From positions 1,054,001 through 1,118,000 of the forward strand of contig CAWUEX030000002.1 in NCBI GenBank assembly GCA_963921305.4: DNA of 64,000 nucleotides. Direction: 5' to 3'. Source of the DNA: CAWUEX02 sp963921305. GTDB lineage: Bacteria; Pseudomonadota; Alphaproteobacteria; Rhodospirillales; Rhodospirillaceae. Positions 33,579 through 44,840 of the stretch are shown in pieces; position 1 is the stretch's first letter; each line of letters opens with the position of its first letter. Under the pieces are notes generated by a model. It had not been told where the DNA came from. It did no database searches and saw nothing but the letters and a program-made list of their open reading frames with translations. The translations under genes were made by a program, and so were the position numbers.

Positions 33579-34278
33579 CGCAAAACCCGCTCAAGACCCG
33601 CCGCGTCATCGCCTTTACGGCCGCCGCAAGGGCAAACGCCTGCGCGCCACGCTGCAAGCGCTTATGGATCGCGACCTGCCCAAGGTCCGCATCGACCCAG
33701 AAAGCCTGCCCAACCGGATTGACCCGGCGACTCTGTTTGACGTGAAGACTTCGGGTGTCTGGCTGGAAATCGGCTTCGGCGCCGGGGAACATCTGGCCGC
33801 GCAAGCGGAAAACCGCCCGGACGTTGGCATCATCGGCGCTGAGGTTTTCGAGAATGGAATCGCGGGCCTGCTGCGCCACCGCTCAGAACGGAACCTCAAC
33901 AACGTCCGGATTCTGACGGAAGATGCCCGCGAATTTCTGCCGAGACTGGCGGACCAGAGCCTTAACCGGGTGTATCTGTTGTACCCGGACCCCTGGCCCA
34001 AGCGCCGCCACGCTAAACGGAGGTTCATCTGCCAGGAAACACTGGATCAACTGGCCAGGCTGATTCCCCCTGGCGGAGAATTCCGGGTGGCGACCGACCA
34101 CCCGGTTTATGCCCGCTGGTGCCTGCGCCACATTCCCGTCCACCCGGACTTTGAATGGCAAGTGGCCGGGCCAGAGAGCTGGCGCCAACCGCCCTCGGAT
34201 GCGGTGCCAACGCGCTACGAACAGAAAGCCCTGCGGCAGGGCCGCACCCCGACGTACCTGACTTTCTGCCGGGTTTAA
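33571..34278 (+). CDS. trmB: tRNA (guanine-N7-)-methyltransferase
   Basis: SAM-dependent methyltransferase that makes m7G46 in tRNA; about 235 residues. LEIGFGAGEHLAAQA is the SAM motif; GAEVFENGIAGLL, YLLYPDPWPKRRHAKRRF and ATDHPVYARW are specific to TrmB. The GTG at 33571 overlaps the metK stop by 8 bp; ATGs at 33508 and 33550 inside metK are possible but less likely. No clear ribosome site, so coupling to metK is expected. A terminator follows 100 bp later. Confidence 0.93.
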   Translation: MSDAKPAQDPPRHRLYGRRKGKRLRATLQALMDRDLPKVRIDPESLPNRIDPATLFDVKTSGVWLEIGFGAGEHLAAQAENRPDVGIIGAEVFENGIAGLLRHRSERNLNNVRILTEDAREFLPRLADQSLNRVYLLYPDPWPKRRHAKRRFICQETLDQLARLIPPGGEFRVATDHPVYARWCLRHIPVHPDFEWQVAGPESWRQPPSDAVPTRYEQKALRQGRTPTYLTFCRV

Positions 34279-34314
34279 AGCGATAGCCCGGGTATAGCGC
34301 TGACTCCTAAACCC

Positions 34315-34343
34315 TTGCCACAACCGCAAAATCCGACTATATC
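34315..34343 (+). promoter_or_regulatory. candidate promoter of the rimP-nusA-infB operon
   Basis: TTGCCA (34315-34320) and TATATC (34338-34343) with 17 bp spacing lie between trmB and the terminator at 34378. A transcript would start near 34350 and meet the terminator hairpin after about 30 nt, which suggests attenuation rather than simple termination. Confidence 0.4.
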
Positions 34344-34377
34344 GGCCTCCTAACTTCACATGTCGGTTGACCTGAGG

Positions 34378-34403
34378 AGTGGGCCCCACGGCCCACTTTT
34401 TTT
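34378..34403 (+). terminator. Rho-independent terminator, possible attenuator before rimP
   Basis: AGTGGGCC (34378-34385) and GGCCCACT (34390-34397) form an 8 bp stem with a CCAC loop and the last base begins a run of seven Ts. It ends the metK-trmB transcript, and since a candidate promoter stands upstream of it, it may also regulate rimP-nusA. Confidence 0.88.
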
Positions 34404-34516
34404 GTTTTTGGGCCCCTGTGTTTTTTGGGCTTAGGCAATCCGGAGCCCCCGCGGCCTCCGGACCCCTTAGCCCTCAAACGGAGAACCGGGCCAACCGGCA
34501 CAAACAGACGGGCGTC

Positions 34517-35005
34517 ATGGAACGGCTGACCTGGCTTGAAGACAAGATTGCACCAACCCTGGAAGGCCTGGGGTTCGAAGTGGTGCGCGTCGCCGTCACC
34601 GGCGCCAATGGCCGCCGCGCTCTGCAGGTCATGGCCGACCGTGCCGATGGCAGCCAGATCACCATCGATGACTGCACCCAGATCAGCCACACCCTGTCCG
34701 ACCTGTTTGAAGCTGACGACCCGATTGACGGAACCTACGACCTGGAAGTCAGCTCGGCAGGGATTGACCGGCCTTTGACCCGGCCGAAGGACTTCACGGC
34801 CTACGCTGGGTTCGAAGCCAGTGTGCAAACCCGCCGCCCGATTGATGGGCGTAAGAAATTCCGTGGCCTTCTGAACGGATTGGCCGGAGACGACAAGGTG
34901 GCTCTGACGGTCGACGGCGCAACCGTCGAACTGCCGCTCGACGAAATTCACCGCGCGGAGTTGGTGCTGACTGATGAACTCATCGCTGCCACCGCGCAAA
35001 CATAA
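34517..35005 (+). CDS. rimP: ribosome maturation factor RimP
   Basis: 162 residues, usual length; needed for 30S assembly. The N-terminal alpha/beta domain (LGFEVVRVAVTGANGRRALQVMADRADG, ITIDDCTQISHTLSDLFEADDPIDGTYDLEVSSAGIDRPLTRPKDF) and C-terminal SH3-like domain (FRGLLNGLAGDDKVALTVDGATVELPLDEIHRAELV) are clear. ATG at 34517 chosen by similarity; an upstream ATG at 34379 starts inside the terminator stem. First gene of the nusA operon. Confidence 0.96.
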   Translation: MERLTWLEDKIAPTLEGLGFEVVRVAVTGANGRRALQVMADRADGSQITIDDCTQISHTLSDLFEADDPIDGTYDLEVSSAGIDRPLTRPKDFTAYAGFEASVQTRRPIDGRKKFRGLLNGLAGDDKVALTVDGATVELPLDEIHRAELVLTDELIAATAQT

Positions 35006-35054
35006 CTCTAACCAGGAAACACGTTCCTGACGCACACAAAGTGAGACCAGAAAG

Positions 35055-36656
35055 ATGTCCGAGAGCATAGCAATGCCCCGCCCCGAACTGATCCAGGTTG
35101 CCGACACGGTGGCCCGGGACAAGTCGATCGAACGGGAAGAGGTTTTCATGATTATGGAGCAGGCCATTCAAAAGGCGGGCCGCTCCAAGTATGGGCAAGA
35201 GAAGGACATCCGCGCCACCATCGACCGCAAGAGCGGGGAGATCCGCCTGGCGCGCTATTTGGAAGTGGTTGAGGACGAAGACGCCGTCGAAGACGAAAAC
35301 ATCCAGGTCACCCTCGAGCAGGCCAAGCGCAAAAAGAAAGACGCGGTGGTCGGAGAGTTCCTGGTCGATGCATTGCCGCCGATCGACTTCGGGCGCATTT
35401 CCTCGCAAATGGCGAAACAAGTCATCGTGCAGCGGGTCCGTGAGGCGGAACGGGCGCGGCAATACGAAGAGTACAAGGATCGCGTTGGCGAGGTGGTCAA
35501 CGGTCTCGTCAAGCGGGTTGAGTTCGGCAACGTCATTGTTGATCTGGGGCGGGCCGAAGGCCTGCTGCGCCGTGACGAACTTATTCCCCGTGAGCACTTC
35601 AAGAACGGTGAGCGTGTTCGCGCTTACATCATCGACGTCCGCGAAGAAGCCCGCGGACCGCAAATCTTCCTGTCCCGCACCTGCCCAGAGTTCATGGCGA
35701 TGCTGTTTGCCCAAGAGGTACCGGAAATTTATGACGGCATTATCGAAATTAAGGCGGTGGCCCGCGATCCCGGCAGCCGCGCCAAGATTGCCGTGATTTC
35801 TAAGGATTCTTCCATTGATCCGGTTGGCGCCTGTGTCGGTATGCGCGGCAGCCGCGTCCAAGCGGTCGTCGCCGAGCTGCAGGGTGAGAAGATCGACATC
35901 ATTCAATGGAATGAAGACCCCGCGACATTCGTCGTGAACGGGCTCGCCCCGGCAGAAGTGAGCAAGGTTGTTCTGGATGAAGACTCCGGGCGCATCGAAG
36001 TCGTGGTGCCCGACGATCAGTTGTCACTGGCCATCGGCCGGCGCGGACAGAACGTGCGGCTGGCGTCGCAGTTGACGGGCTGGACCATCGACATTCTGAC
36101 GGAAGACGAAGAAAGTGCGCGCCGGCAAGAAGAGTTCCATTCCCGCAGTCAGGCGTTCATCGACGGCTTGGATGTGGACGATGTCATCGCCCACCTGCTT
36201 GTCACCGAAGGCTTTACCTCGATTGAGGAAGTGGCCTTCGTGCCCGACGAGGAGTTGATCGTCATTGAAGGGTTCGATGAAGAGATTGCTGGCGAGCTGA
36301 AAGCGCGCGCCCAAGCCCATATCGAAGAACAAAACCAAAAACTGATGGACCGCCTGAGCGAACTCAAAGTGGCGGAGGATTTGTTGACCGCAGATATCGA
36401 AGGTCTCGATTACGACATGATGGTCACGCTGGCGGAAAACGACGTGAAAACACGCGACGATCTCGCCGACCTGGCGTCCGATGAATTGATCGAGATTTTG
36501 GGTGACGGGTCCATGTCGCTTGACGAGGCCAACACCATGATCATGGCCGCCCGTGCCCACTGGTTCGATGACGAGGAAACAGCGGAAGACGCAGGCGAAG
36601 ATGGCGAAGCCGTGAAGGAAGACGGCGTAGCCGTGGAGGAAACGGAGCAGGCGTGA
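35055..36656 (+). CDS. nusA: transcription termination/antitermination protein NusA
   Basis: 533 residues: N-terminal RNA-polymerase-binding domain (1-130), S1 (about 135-200, GEVVNGLVKRVEFGNVIVDLGRAEGLLRRDELIPRE), KH1 and KH2 (PGSRAKIAVISKDSSIDPVGACVGMRGSRVQAV; LAIGRRGQNVRLASQLTGW), then C-terminal helix-hairpin-helix acidic repeats. The last 25 residues are very acidic. Length usual for alphaproteobacteria. The stop overlaps the GTG of ylxR (GTGA). Confidence 0.97.
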   Translation: MSESIAMPRPELIQVADTVARDKSIEREEVFMIMEQAIQKAGRSKYGQEKDIRATIDRKSGEIRLARYLEVVEDEDAVEDENIQVTLEQAKRKKKDAVVGEFLVDALPPIDFGRISSQMAKQVIVQRVREAERARQYEEYKDRVGEVVNGLVKRVEFGNVIVDLGRAEGLLRRDELIPREHFKNGERVRAYIIDVREEARGPQIFLSRTCPEFMAMLFAQEVPEIYDGIIEIKAVARDPGSRAKIAVISKDSSIDPVGACVGMRGSRVQAVVAELQGEKIDIIQWNEDPATFVVNGLAPAEVSKVVLDEDSGRIEVVVPDDQLSLAIGRRGQNVRLASQLTGWTIDILTEDEESARRQEEFHSRSQAFIDGLDVDDVIAHLLVTEGFTSIEEVAFVPDEELIVIEGFDEEIAGELKARAQAHIEEQNQKLMDRLSELKVAEDLLTADIEGLDYDMMVTLAENDVKTRDDLADLASDELIEILGDGSMSLDEANTMIMAARAHWFDDEETAEDAGEDGEAVKEDGVAVEETEQA

Positions 36657-37324
36657 CTTTCGACCCCGCAACCGCCTCTGACGCAGCTCTTGATATGCCG
36701 GCCGGCCAACAGGAGACCGACGCCTCTGCAACGGCAGGGCCGATGCGGCGCTGTTTTGTCAGCGGCGCGCGGGAGCCGAAGTCAGCGTTGCTGCGCTTTG
36801 TCGTCGGCCCGGACAACACCGTCGTGTTTGATGCGGCGGAGCGTTTGCCCGGGCGGGGTTTGTGGTTAACTGCCGACCGGGATATGATACGAACAGCTGT
36901 GTCTAAGCGGTTGTTTTCAAGGGCTGCCCGGCAACCCGTCGAGGTTCCGGATGGCTTGGAGGAAACAGTCGCAAGTGGCCTCAAACGCCGTTGTTTGGAT
37001 CGTCTGGGACTGGCCCGCAGGGCCGGGTTGGTGACGGCTGGATTTGAGAAAGTGCAGGCACAGGCCCGCAGCGGCCGCACCGCACTTATCCTTGCGGCCT
37101 CGGACGGTGCCGCTGACGGCCGGCGGAAGATCGCAGCGCTGGCGCCAACGGTGTCAGTGGTGGATTGTTTTTCCGGTGTTGAGCTTGGACAGGCTTTGGG
37201 CCGGGAACATGTTGTTCATGTCGGCCTTGAGGCCGGCGGCTTGACGGCGGCCTTGGCCGTGGACACGGCACGATACGAAGGTGTGCGAGACGCACGCCCG
37301 GCAGGCGAAGCGACGAACGATTAG
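36653..37324 (+). CDS. YlxR (DUF448) - ribosomal L7Ae-like fused RNA-binding protein
   Basis: 223 residues. Residues 25-95 are the YlxR/DUF448 domain (RRCFVSGAREPKSALLRFVVGPDNTVVFDAAERLPGRGLWL), and residues 110-190 an L7Ae-like domain (RCLDRLGLARRAGLVTAGFEKVQAQARSGRTALILAASDGAADGRRKIA). The two are separate genes in Firmicutes and fused in alphaproteobacteria. It sits between nusA and infB as usual and may regulate gene expression as a nucleoid or RNA-binding protein. GTG start overlapping the nusA stop. Confidence 0.9.
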   Translation: MTFDPATASDAALDMPAGQQETDASATAGPMRRCFVSGAREPKSALLRFVVGPDNTVVFDAAERLPGRGLWLTADRDMIRTAVSKRLFSRAARQPVEVPDGLEETVASGLKRRCLDRLGLARRAGLVTAGFEKVQAQARSGRTALILAASDGAADGRRKIAALAPTVSVVDCFSGVELGQALGREHVVHVGLEAGGLTAALAVDTARYEGVRDARPAGEATND

Positions 37325-37360
37325 ATGGTGACAGGGGGAGCAACGGGCTCCCGGAACAGA

Positions 37361-39904
37361 ATGGTACAAGACGGTATGGCGGACGAAGCAAAGAAGCCTT
37401 TGACCTTGGGTCGCGGCAAACTTGAATTGAAGAAGACGGTAGAGACCGGACAGGTCCGCCAGAGCTTTTCGCACGGCCGCAGCAAAGTGGTGCAGGTCGA
37501 GCGCAAACGCAAACGTCAGTTCGAGATGGGAGCGGACGGCAAGGTCCAAGAGGTCAAGGCTAAGGCACCTGCCACCGTTAAGAAACCGGTTGCCGAAGAG
37601 GCCGCCGACGCCGTTCAGCGCAAGCTGAGCGAGGAAGAGAAAGCGCACCGGCTGAAGGTTCTGCAGGACGCAAAGCGCGCCGAGGAAGAGGAACGCCGCG
37701 AGGAAGAAGAACGTCAGGTCCGCGAGGACGAGCTGCGGGCCAAGCAAGCCGAAGAAGATGCGGTAGCTGAACCGGCAGAAGAAGAAGCTGAAAGCGAAAG
37801 TGCAGCAGACACAGAAGCCGCGGCTGAGCCAGCGCCGGAAATCACGCCCGCGGACGTCCCCCCCAGCCCAGATACCAAACCGGCAGACCGGGGCGCGGGA
37901 CACCGCCGCGGCGGCAGTGATGACGAAGAGGAGGAAAAAGGCCGTAAACAATCGAAGACCGGCCACAAGCCCCCCGCCGTCAAGCGCACGGAACAACGCC
38001 GCCGGTCAGGCAAGCTGACAATTTCTGCAGCGCTGGAAGGGGATGACCAAGTCGAACGCGGCCGGTCCATCGCTGCGCTGCGCCGTGCGCAGGAAAAAGA
38101 ACGCCGCAAACAGATGCAGCAACAGAAGACGGCCATGCCGTCTGAAAAGATCGTGCGCGAAGTCACCGTGCCCGAAACCATCACGGTTCAGGAATTATCC
38201 AACCGCATGGCTGAACGGTCGGGCAACGTCATCAAGACGCTGATGAAGCTCGGGGTGATGGCAACGATCAACGAAATCATCGACGCTGATACGGCCGAAT
38301 TGGTCGCACAAGAATTTGGCCACAAGATCAAACGTGTGTCGGAAGACGACGTGTTGACGGGCCTCAGCACCGGGCCTGACGACGACGAAGCCACAGAAGA
38401 GCGCCCCGCGGTGGTCACCGTGATGGGTCACGTTGACCACGGTAAGACGTCTCTGCTCGATGCGTTACGCGAAACCGATGTGGTGGGCGGTGAGGCCGGT
38501 GGCATCACACAGCATATCGGCGCCTATCAAGTGCGGTTGAAAGGTGAGAAGAAAATCACCTTCCTCGACACACCGGGCCACGAGGCGTTTACCTCGATGC
38601 GCGCGCGTGGCGCCCAGGTGACGGATGTCGTCGTCTTGGTTGTGGCGGCGGACGACAGCATCATGCCGCAAACGATCGAAGCCATTAAACATGCCCAAGC
38701 GGCGGAAGTGCCGATGATCGTGGCCATCAACAAGATCGATAAGCCGGAAGCCAACGCCGACAAAGTGCGCCAGGAGCTGTTGAGCCACGAAGTTATCGTT
38801 GAAGAGATGGGTGGCGAGACGCTGGCTGTTGAAGTTTCCGCGACACAGAAAACCAACCTCGACAAATTGCTTGAAGCGATCCAACTGCAATCGGAGCTGT
38901 TGGACCTGAAGGCCAACCCGGACAGGTCTGCCGAGGGCGTGATCATCGAAGCCAAGATGGAGAAGGGTAAGGGCTCGGTCGGTACGGTGCTCGTTCAGCG
39001 TGGCACGCTGAAAGTTGGCGACATTTTTGTTTCTGGCGCCGAGTGGGGCCGGGTGCGCGCACTGGTCAACGATCAGGGCATCCAAATCAAATCGGCCCTG
39101 CCATCAGCACCCGTCGAAGTCTTGGGCTTCAACGGCACACCGCATGCCGGTGACGATTTCATCGTCGTTGACGATGAAGCGCGCGCCCGCGAAGTGGCTG
39201 ATTTCCGCGGCCGCAAATCGCGCGAGGCGGCAGCCGCAAGTGGCGCTACGACGATGGAACAAATGTTTGCCAAGATTCAGGCCGGCGAAAGCGAGGACTT
39301 GCCTGTAGTGATCAAGGCAGACGTACAGGGATCTGTCGAAGCTCTGACGGGAACGTTGGAAAAAATCGGAACGGACTCGGCACGGGTGAAAGTCATTCAC
39401 GGCGCTGTTGGCCCGATCAACGAATCAGACATCACGTTGGCCCAGGCCTCGAACGCTGTGATTATCGGCTTCAATGTGCGTGCCAACACACAGGCCCGTG
39501 AGATTGCGAAACGCGATAACGTCGACGTGCGCTATTACTCGATTATCTACAACGTCGCCGACGACATGAAGAACGTGTTGTCGGGCCGCTTGGCGCCGAC
39601 CTACCGGGAGAGCTTTCTGGGCTACGCCGAGATTCGCGAAGTCTTCAACGTGTCGAAGGTGGGCAAAGTCGCCGGGTGCATGGTGACCGAAGGCACCATC
39701 AAGCGCGGCTGCAAAGTCCGCCTCCTGCGTGACGATGTCGTCATCCACGAAGGCGATCTTTCGCAACTCAAGCGCTTCAAAGACGATGTCAAAGAGGTGC
39801 GCGAAGGGTACGAATGCGGCGCCGCCTTTGCCAACTACCAGGACATTCAGGTCAGCGATCGCATTGAATGCTTTGAGTTAGAAGAAGTCGCCACCGAACT
39901 TTAA
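37361..39904 (+). CDS. infB: translation initiation factor IF-2
   Basis: 847 residues from the chosen start. The N-terminal IF-2 segment (KPLTLGRGKLELKKTVETGQVRQSFSHGRSK) is followed by a long charged, Glu/Lys/Arg-rich region, a second N-domain (about 250-330), the G domain with GHVDHGKT at about 356-363, DTPGHEAF and NKIDK, and the C-terminal fMet-tRNA-binding domains. Start codons: ATG at 37325 directly after the ylxR stop has no ribosome site; 37361 has GGAA 5 bases upstream; 37376 (MADEAKKPL) gives the start most like other alphaproteobacteria. The exact start is open. Confidence 0.95.
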   Translation: MVQDGMADEAKKPLTLGRGKLELKKTVETGQVRQSFSHGRSKVVQVERKRKRQFEMGADGKVQEVKAKAPATVKKPVAEEAADAVQRKLSEEEKAHRLKVLQDAKRAEEEERREEEERQVREDELRAKQAEEDAVAEPAEEEAESESAADTEAAAEPAPEITPADVPPSPDTKPADRGAGHRRGGSDDEEEEKGRKQSKTGHKPPAVKRTEQRRRSGKLTISAALEGDDQVERGRSIAALRRAQEKERRKQMQQQKTAMPSEKIVREVTVPETITVQELSNRMAERSGNVIKTLMKLGVMATINEIIDADTAELVAQEFGHKIKRVSEDDVLTGLSTGPDDDEATEERPAVVTVMGHVDHGKTSLLDALRETDVVGGEAGGITQHIGAYQVRLKGEKKITFLDTPGHEAFTSMRARGAQVTDVVVLVVAADDSIMPQTIEAIKHAQAAEVPMIVAINKIDKPEANADKVRQELLSHEVIVEEMGGETLAVEVSATQKTNLDKLLEAIQLQSELLDLKANPDRSAEGVIIEAKMEKGKGSVGTVLVQRGTLKVGDIFVSGAEWGRVRALVNDQGIQIKSALPSAPVEVLGFNGTPHAGDDFIVVDDEARAREVADFRGRKSREAAAASGATTMEQMFAKIQAGESEDLPVVIKADVQGSVEALTGTLEKIGTDSARVKVIHGAVGPINESDITLAQASNAVIIGFNVRANTQAREIAKRDNVDVRYYSIIYNVADDMKNVLSGRLAPTYRESFLGYAEIREVFNVSKVGKVAGCMVTEGTIKRGCKVRLLRDDVVIHEGDLSQLKRFKDDVKEVREGYECGAAFANYQDIQVSDRIECFELEEVATEL

Positions 39905-39949
39905 GGACCAGCCTGCCGGACACGATCCGGCGCGCACGAAGGAACCTGC

Positions 39950-40360
39950 ATGTCACGCAACCGGTCACGACCGCCGAGCCAGCGGCAATTGCGCGTGGGA
40001 GAAACCCTTCGTCATGCGCTGGCCGAAATCATGGAGCGGGAGACCTTCAAAGATCCCGATCTGGCCGGTGTGTCGATTACCGTAACGGAAGTCGATCCAA
40101 GCCCCGACCTCAAGCAGGCGACCGTATTCGTTATGCGCCTGGGCGGCGGCGACATGAAACCTGTGCTCGACGGGCTTGGCCGGGTGAAATCTTTTCTGCG
40201 CCGCGAAGTATCGAAGCGGGTGCACTTGCGTTACGTCCCCGACCTCAAGTTCCGCTCCGACACGACCTTCGACGAAGCGCAACATATAGACGATCTGCTG
40301 CATCGCCCTGAGGTGGCCCGAGATTTAAAGCGTCAGCCGGACGAGGCCGATGGGTCGTAA
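39950..40360 (+). CDS. rbfA: ribosome-binding factor A
   Basis: 136 residues with the KH-like fold of RbfA, a cold-shock and 30S maturation factor: QRQLRVGETLRHALAEIMERE, LAGVSITVTEVDPSPDLKQATVFV and FLRREVSKRVHLRYVPDLKFRSDTTFDEAQHIDDLL. GAAGGAACCTGC precedes the ATG. A small hairpin (39915-39931) lies in the 45 bp after infB. It overlaps truB by 11 bp. Confidence 0.96.
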   Translation: MSRNRSRPPSQRQLRVGETLRHALAEIMERETFKDPDLAGVSITVTEVDPSPDLKQATVFVMRLGGGDMKPVLDGLGRVKSFLRREVSKRVHLRYVPDLKFRSDTTFDEAQHIDDLLHRPEVARDLKRQPDEADGS

Positions 40361-41279
40361 GCGCCGGGGCCAACCCATTCATGGCTGGCTGGCACTGGAT
40401 AAGCCTGAGGGGCTGACGTCGACCCAGGCCCTGGGCAAGGTGCGGCGTTCTCTCGACGCGGCGAAGGCGGGACACGGCGGCACCCTCGACCCTTTGGCCA
40501 CAGGCATTCTGCCGATCGCCCTCGGCGAGGCGACCAAGACGGTGTCGTTCGCCATGGATGCGCGCAAGAGCTACACCTTCGAAGTGACTTGGGGGACAAC
40601 CACGGCGACCCAGGACCGGGAAGGCGAGGTCATTGCCACGTCGGAGGCCCGGCCGGACCCGGAGGCCATCGACGCGGCCTTGCCCGGATTCACCGGTGAC
40701 ATCACCCAGATTCCGCCAAAATACTCGGCCGTCAAGGTCAATGGCGCCCGCGCCTACGACCTGGCTCGGGCGGACGCGAACGTCGAGCTCAAGCCGCGCC
40801 AGGTGCGGGTCGACCGGTTTGAACGGATATCTGACGAAAACACACCGGATTCCGCAGTTTTTGAGGTGGACTGCGGCAAAGGCACCTATGTCCGCGCTTT
40901 GGCGCGCGACCTTGCCGAAGCCCTGGGCGTATGCGGGCACATCACCAAATTGCGCCGCACCCGCTGCGGGCCGTTTAGCGAAGAAATGGCGATTTCCCTG
41001 GATAATCTGGAGGCTTTGGGGCATAAAGCCGCCGGCCCTGGGGTCCTTCACCCCGTTGCGACCGTGCTGGACGACATCCCGGCACTGGCCCTGACGGAGG
41101 AAGAGGCCCGCCGCATGCGCCACGGACAACCCGTATCGGTCTTTGCCGTGGCCAACCGCACCCCCTTAAGCGGACTGACGCCAGGCACTGCCGTCCAGGC
41201 AGTGTGCGGGGACCGGTTGATTGCGGTGGCCAAACTTGCAGACGGACTGGTCAAACCGGTGCGTGTGCTGAACCTATAA
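40350..41279 (+). CDS. truB: tRNA pseudouridine(55) synthase
   Basis: 309 residues. Catalytic Asp47 in GGTLDPLATGILPIALGEATK, substrate loop KSYTFEVTWG, and the C-terminal PUA-like domain. QIPPKYSAVKVNGARAYDLAR is a family signature. The ATG at 40350 overlaps rbfA by 11 bp, which is usual in this operon. Followed after 25 bp by rpsO. Confidence 0.96.
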   Translation: MGRKRRGQPIHGWLALDKPEGLTSTQALGKVRRSLDAAKAGHGGTLDPLATGILPIALGEATKTVSFAMDARKSYTFEVTWGTTTATQDREGEVIATSEARPDPEAIDAALPGFTGDITQIPPKYSAVKVNGARAYDLARADANVELKPRQVRVDRFERISDENTPDSAVFEVDCGKGTYVRALARDLAEALGVCGHITKLRRTRCGPFSEEMAISLDNLEALGHKAAGPGVLHPVATVLDDIPALALTEEEARRMRHGQPVSVFAVANRTPLSGLTPGTAVQAVCGDRLIAVAKLADGLVKPVRVLNL

Positions 41280-41304
41280 ACATATAAAGATCAAGGAGAC
41301 CACG

Positions 41305-41574
41305 ATGTCGATTACGCCGGAGCGCAAGGAAGCGCTCATCAAAGAATATGCGACCAAAGACGGTGATACCGGGTCGCCGGAAGTTCAAGTTGCTATCCTC
41401 AGCGAGCGCATCAAGAACCTCACCGAACACCTGAAAAGCCACAACAAAGACAACCACTCCCGCCGCGGCCTGCTGATGATGGTCGGTCAACGGCGGCGCA
41501 TGCTGGACTATCTGAAGAAAAAGTCTCAAACGCGCTACGAAACGCTGATTGGCAGTTTGGGCCTGCGGCGCTAG
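41305..41574 (+). CDS. rpsO: 30S ribosomal protein S15
   Basis: 89 residues, full length and highly conserved: MSITPERKEALIKEYATK start, GSPEVQVAILSERIKNLTEHLKSH, DNHSRRGLLMMVGQRRRMLDYLKK and RYETLIGSLGLRR end. CAAGGAG precedes the ATG. Between truB and pnp as in most bacteria. Confidence 0.98.
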   Translation: MSITPERKEALIKEYATKDGDTGSPEVQVAILSERIKNLTEHLKSHNKDNHSRRGLLMMVGQRRRMLDYLKKKSQTRYETLIGSLGLRR

Positions 41575-41823
41575 TCGGTTGCTTTTCGCAACATCACACA
41601 CACGTTTACGACGGCCAGCTGACGCCGGAAACACGTGCGGCCGCGCCCGGATGAGCCGGAGCCGGTTGACGCATCGTGCCGGATTGCAGCGGACGGTTTG
41701 GCCAGGATGAAACACTGTCTTCCGCTGCCTGTAGGGGGCCGATGACTCTCTGCGTATTCCAACGAAGGACGCGCAGCAGTCTGCACGCATTGGTGCCGGC
41801 CCGAATGAAAAGGAAAATCTGAT
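41575..41823 (+). other. rpsO-pnp intergenic leader
   Basis: 249 bp without a gene. A 5 bp hairpin (GTTGC 41578-41582 with GCAAC 41588-41592) follows directly after the rpsO stop. The remainder is GC-rich and can form several stems. In E. coli this interval carries the pnp promoter and an RNase III-cut hairpin through which PNPase controls its own mRNA; a similar role here is inference. AAAAGGAAAA precedes the pnp ATG. Confidence 0.45.
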
Positions 41824-43962
<2,139 letters not shown>

Positions 43963-44001
43963 CCCGCGCCGCCGACTTCACTGAACCGGCGTGGTTGGCG
44001 T

Positions 44002-44751
44002 ATGAGCCTGCTGCCTCGCATTGTCGGTCATCGCGGTGCACCCCGGCTGGCGCCAGAGAATACTCTGGCGTCCTTCCGGGCGGCAGCGGCAGCGGGCGCG
44101 ACGGCCGTTGAGTTCGACATCGCCCTGACCTTCGATGCGCGCCCGGTGGTGATTCATGACGCCAGTCTGGAACGCACCACCAACGGGACCGGCCTGCTGG
44201 CAGAAACCACACTGGAGGCACTCAGCGGTCTGGATGCCGGCGGCTGGTTTGACCCGAGCTTCGCCGGAGAGATGGTGCCGACCTTGGAAGAAACCATCGA
44301 CCTGCTGGAGACCTCAAACCTCGGTGCAGATATCGAGTTGAAACCCGATCCGGGCCGGGAGGTCGAAACCGCGAAGATCGCCCTGGCCGTTGCGGCGGAC
44401 TGTTGGCCGGACCACAAGCCGCCACCGGTGATCACCAGTTTCTCGCGCGTCGCCCTTGCGGCGGCGAAGGAAGCTCAGCCGGACTGGCCGCGCGGATTGT
44501 GTTTTGACCTGTTGCCGGAAGACTGGGATGAAGCCGCAGAGAGCCTGGGTCTCAGCGTCATGTGCCCGAATGCGGATCGCCTCACCGCTGACCAAGCGGC
44601 AACACTCATCGCCGCCGGATTCGAACTGATGGCCTGGACCGTAAACGATGCGGACATGGTCAACAAACTCGCAGGCTGGGGGGTGCGTAGTTTCTGTACG
44701 GACGTCCCGCAGGAGTTGCGCCCTTTAGTGAAACAACTCGATTTGGTTTAA
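44002..44751 (+). CDS. glycerophosphodiester phosphodiesterase
   Basis: 249 residues, cytoplasmic GDPD (UgpQ-like) hydrolysing glycerophosphodiesters to glycerol 3-phosphate and alcohol. Motifs: IVGHRGAPRLAPENTLASFRAAAAAGATAVEFDIALTFD with the catalytic His-Arg and Glu, PVVIHDASLERTTNGTG, DIELKPD and a C-terminal LMAWTVNDADM. No signal peptide. 39 bp after pnp, perhaps read through from it, since no terminator is visible between them. Confidence 0.93.
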   Translation: MSLLPRIVGHRGAPRLAPENTLASFRAAAAAGATAVEFDIALTFDARPVVIHDASLERTTNGTGLLAETTLEALSGLDAGGWFDPSFAGEMVPTLEETIDLLETSNLGADIELKPDPGREVETAKIALAVAADCWPDHKPPPVITSFSRVALAAAKEAQPDWPRGLCFDLLPEDWDEAAESLGLSVMCPNADRLTADQAATLIAAGFELMAWTVNDADMVNKLAGWGVRSFCTDVPQELRPLVKQLDLV

Positions 44752-44840
44752 GCCCCTAGAACCACTATATTTCTGCTCAATATGGCGGTGGGTGATTGCG
44801 GGAGACTTCACCTGCCGTCTGGGATACGAGAGGACACGAC

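Noticed and set aside
35055..35906. 308-codon minus-strand frame over nusA
   Set aside because: Shadow of nusA, which is unmistakable on the plus strand.
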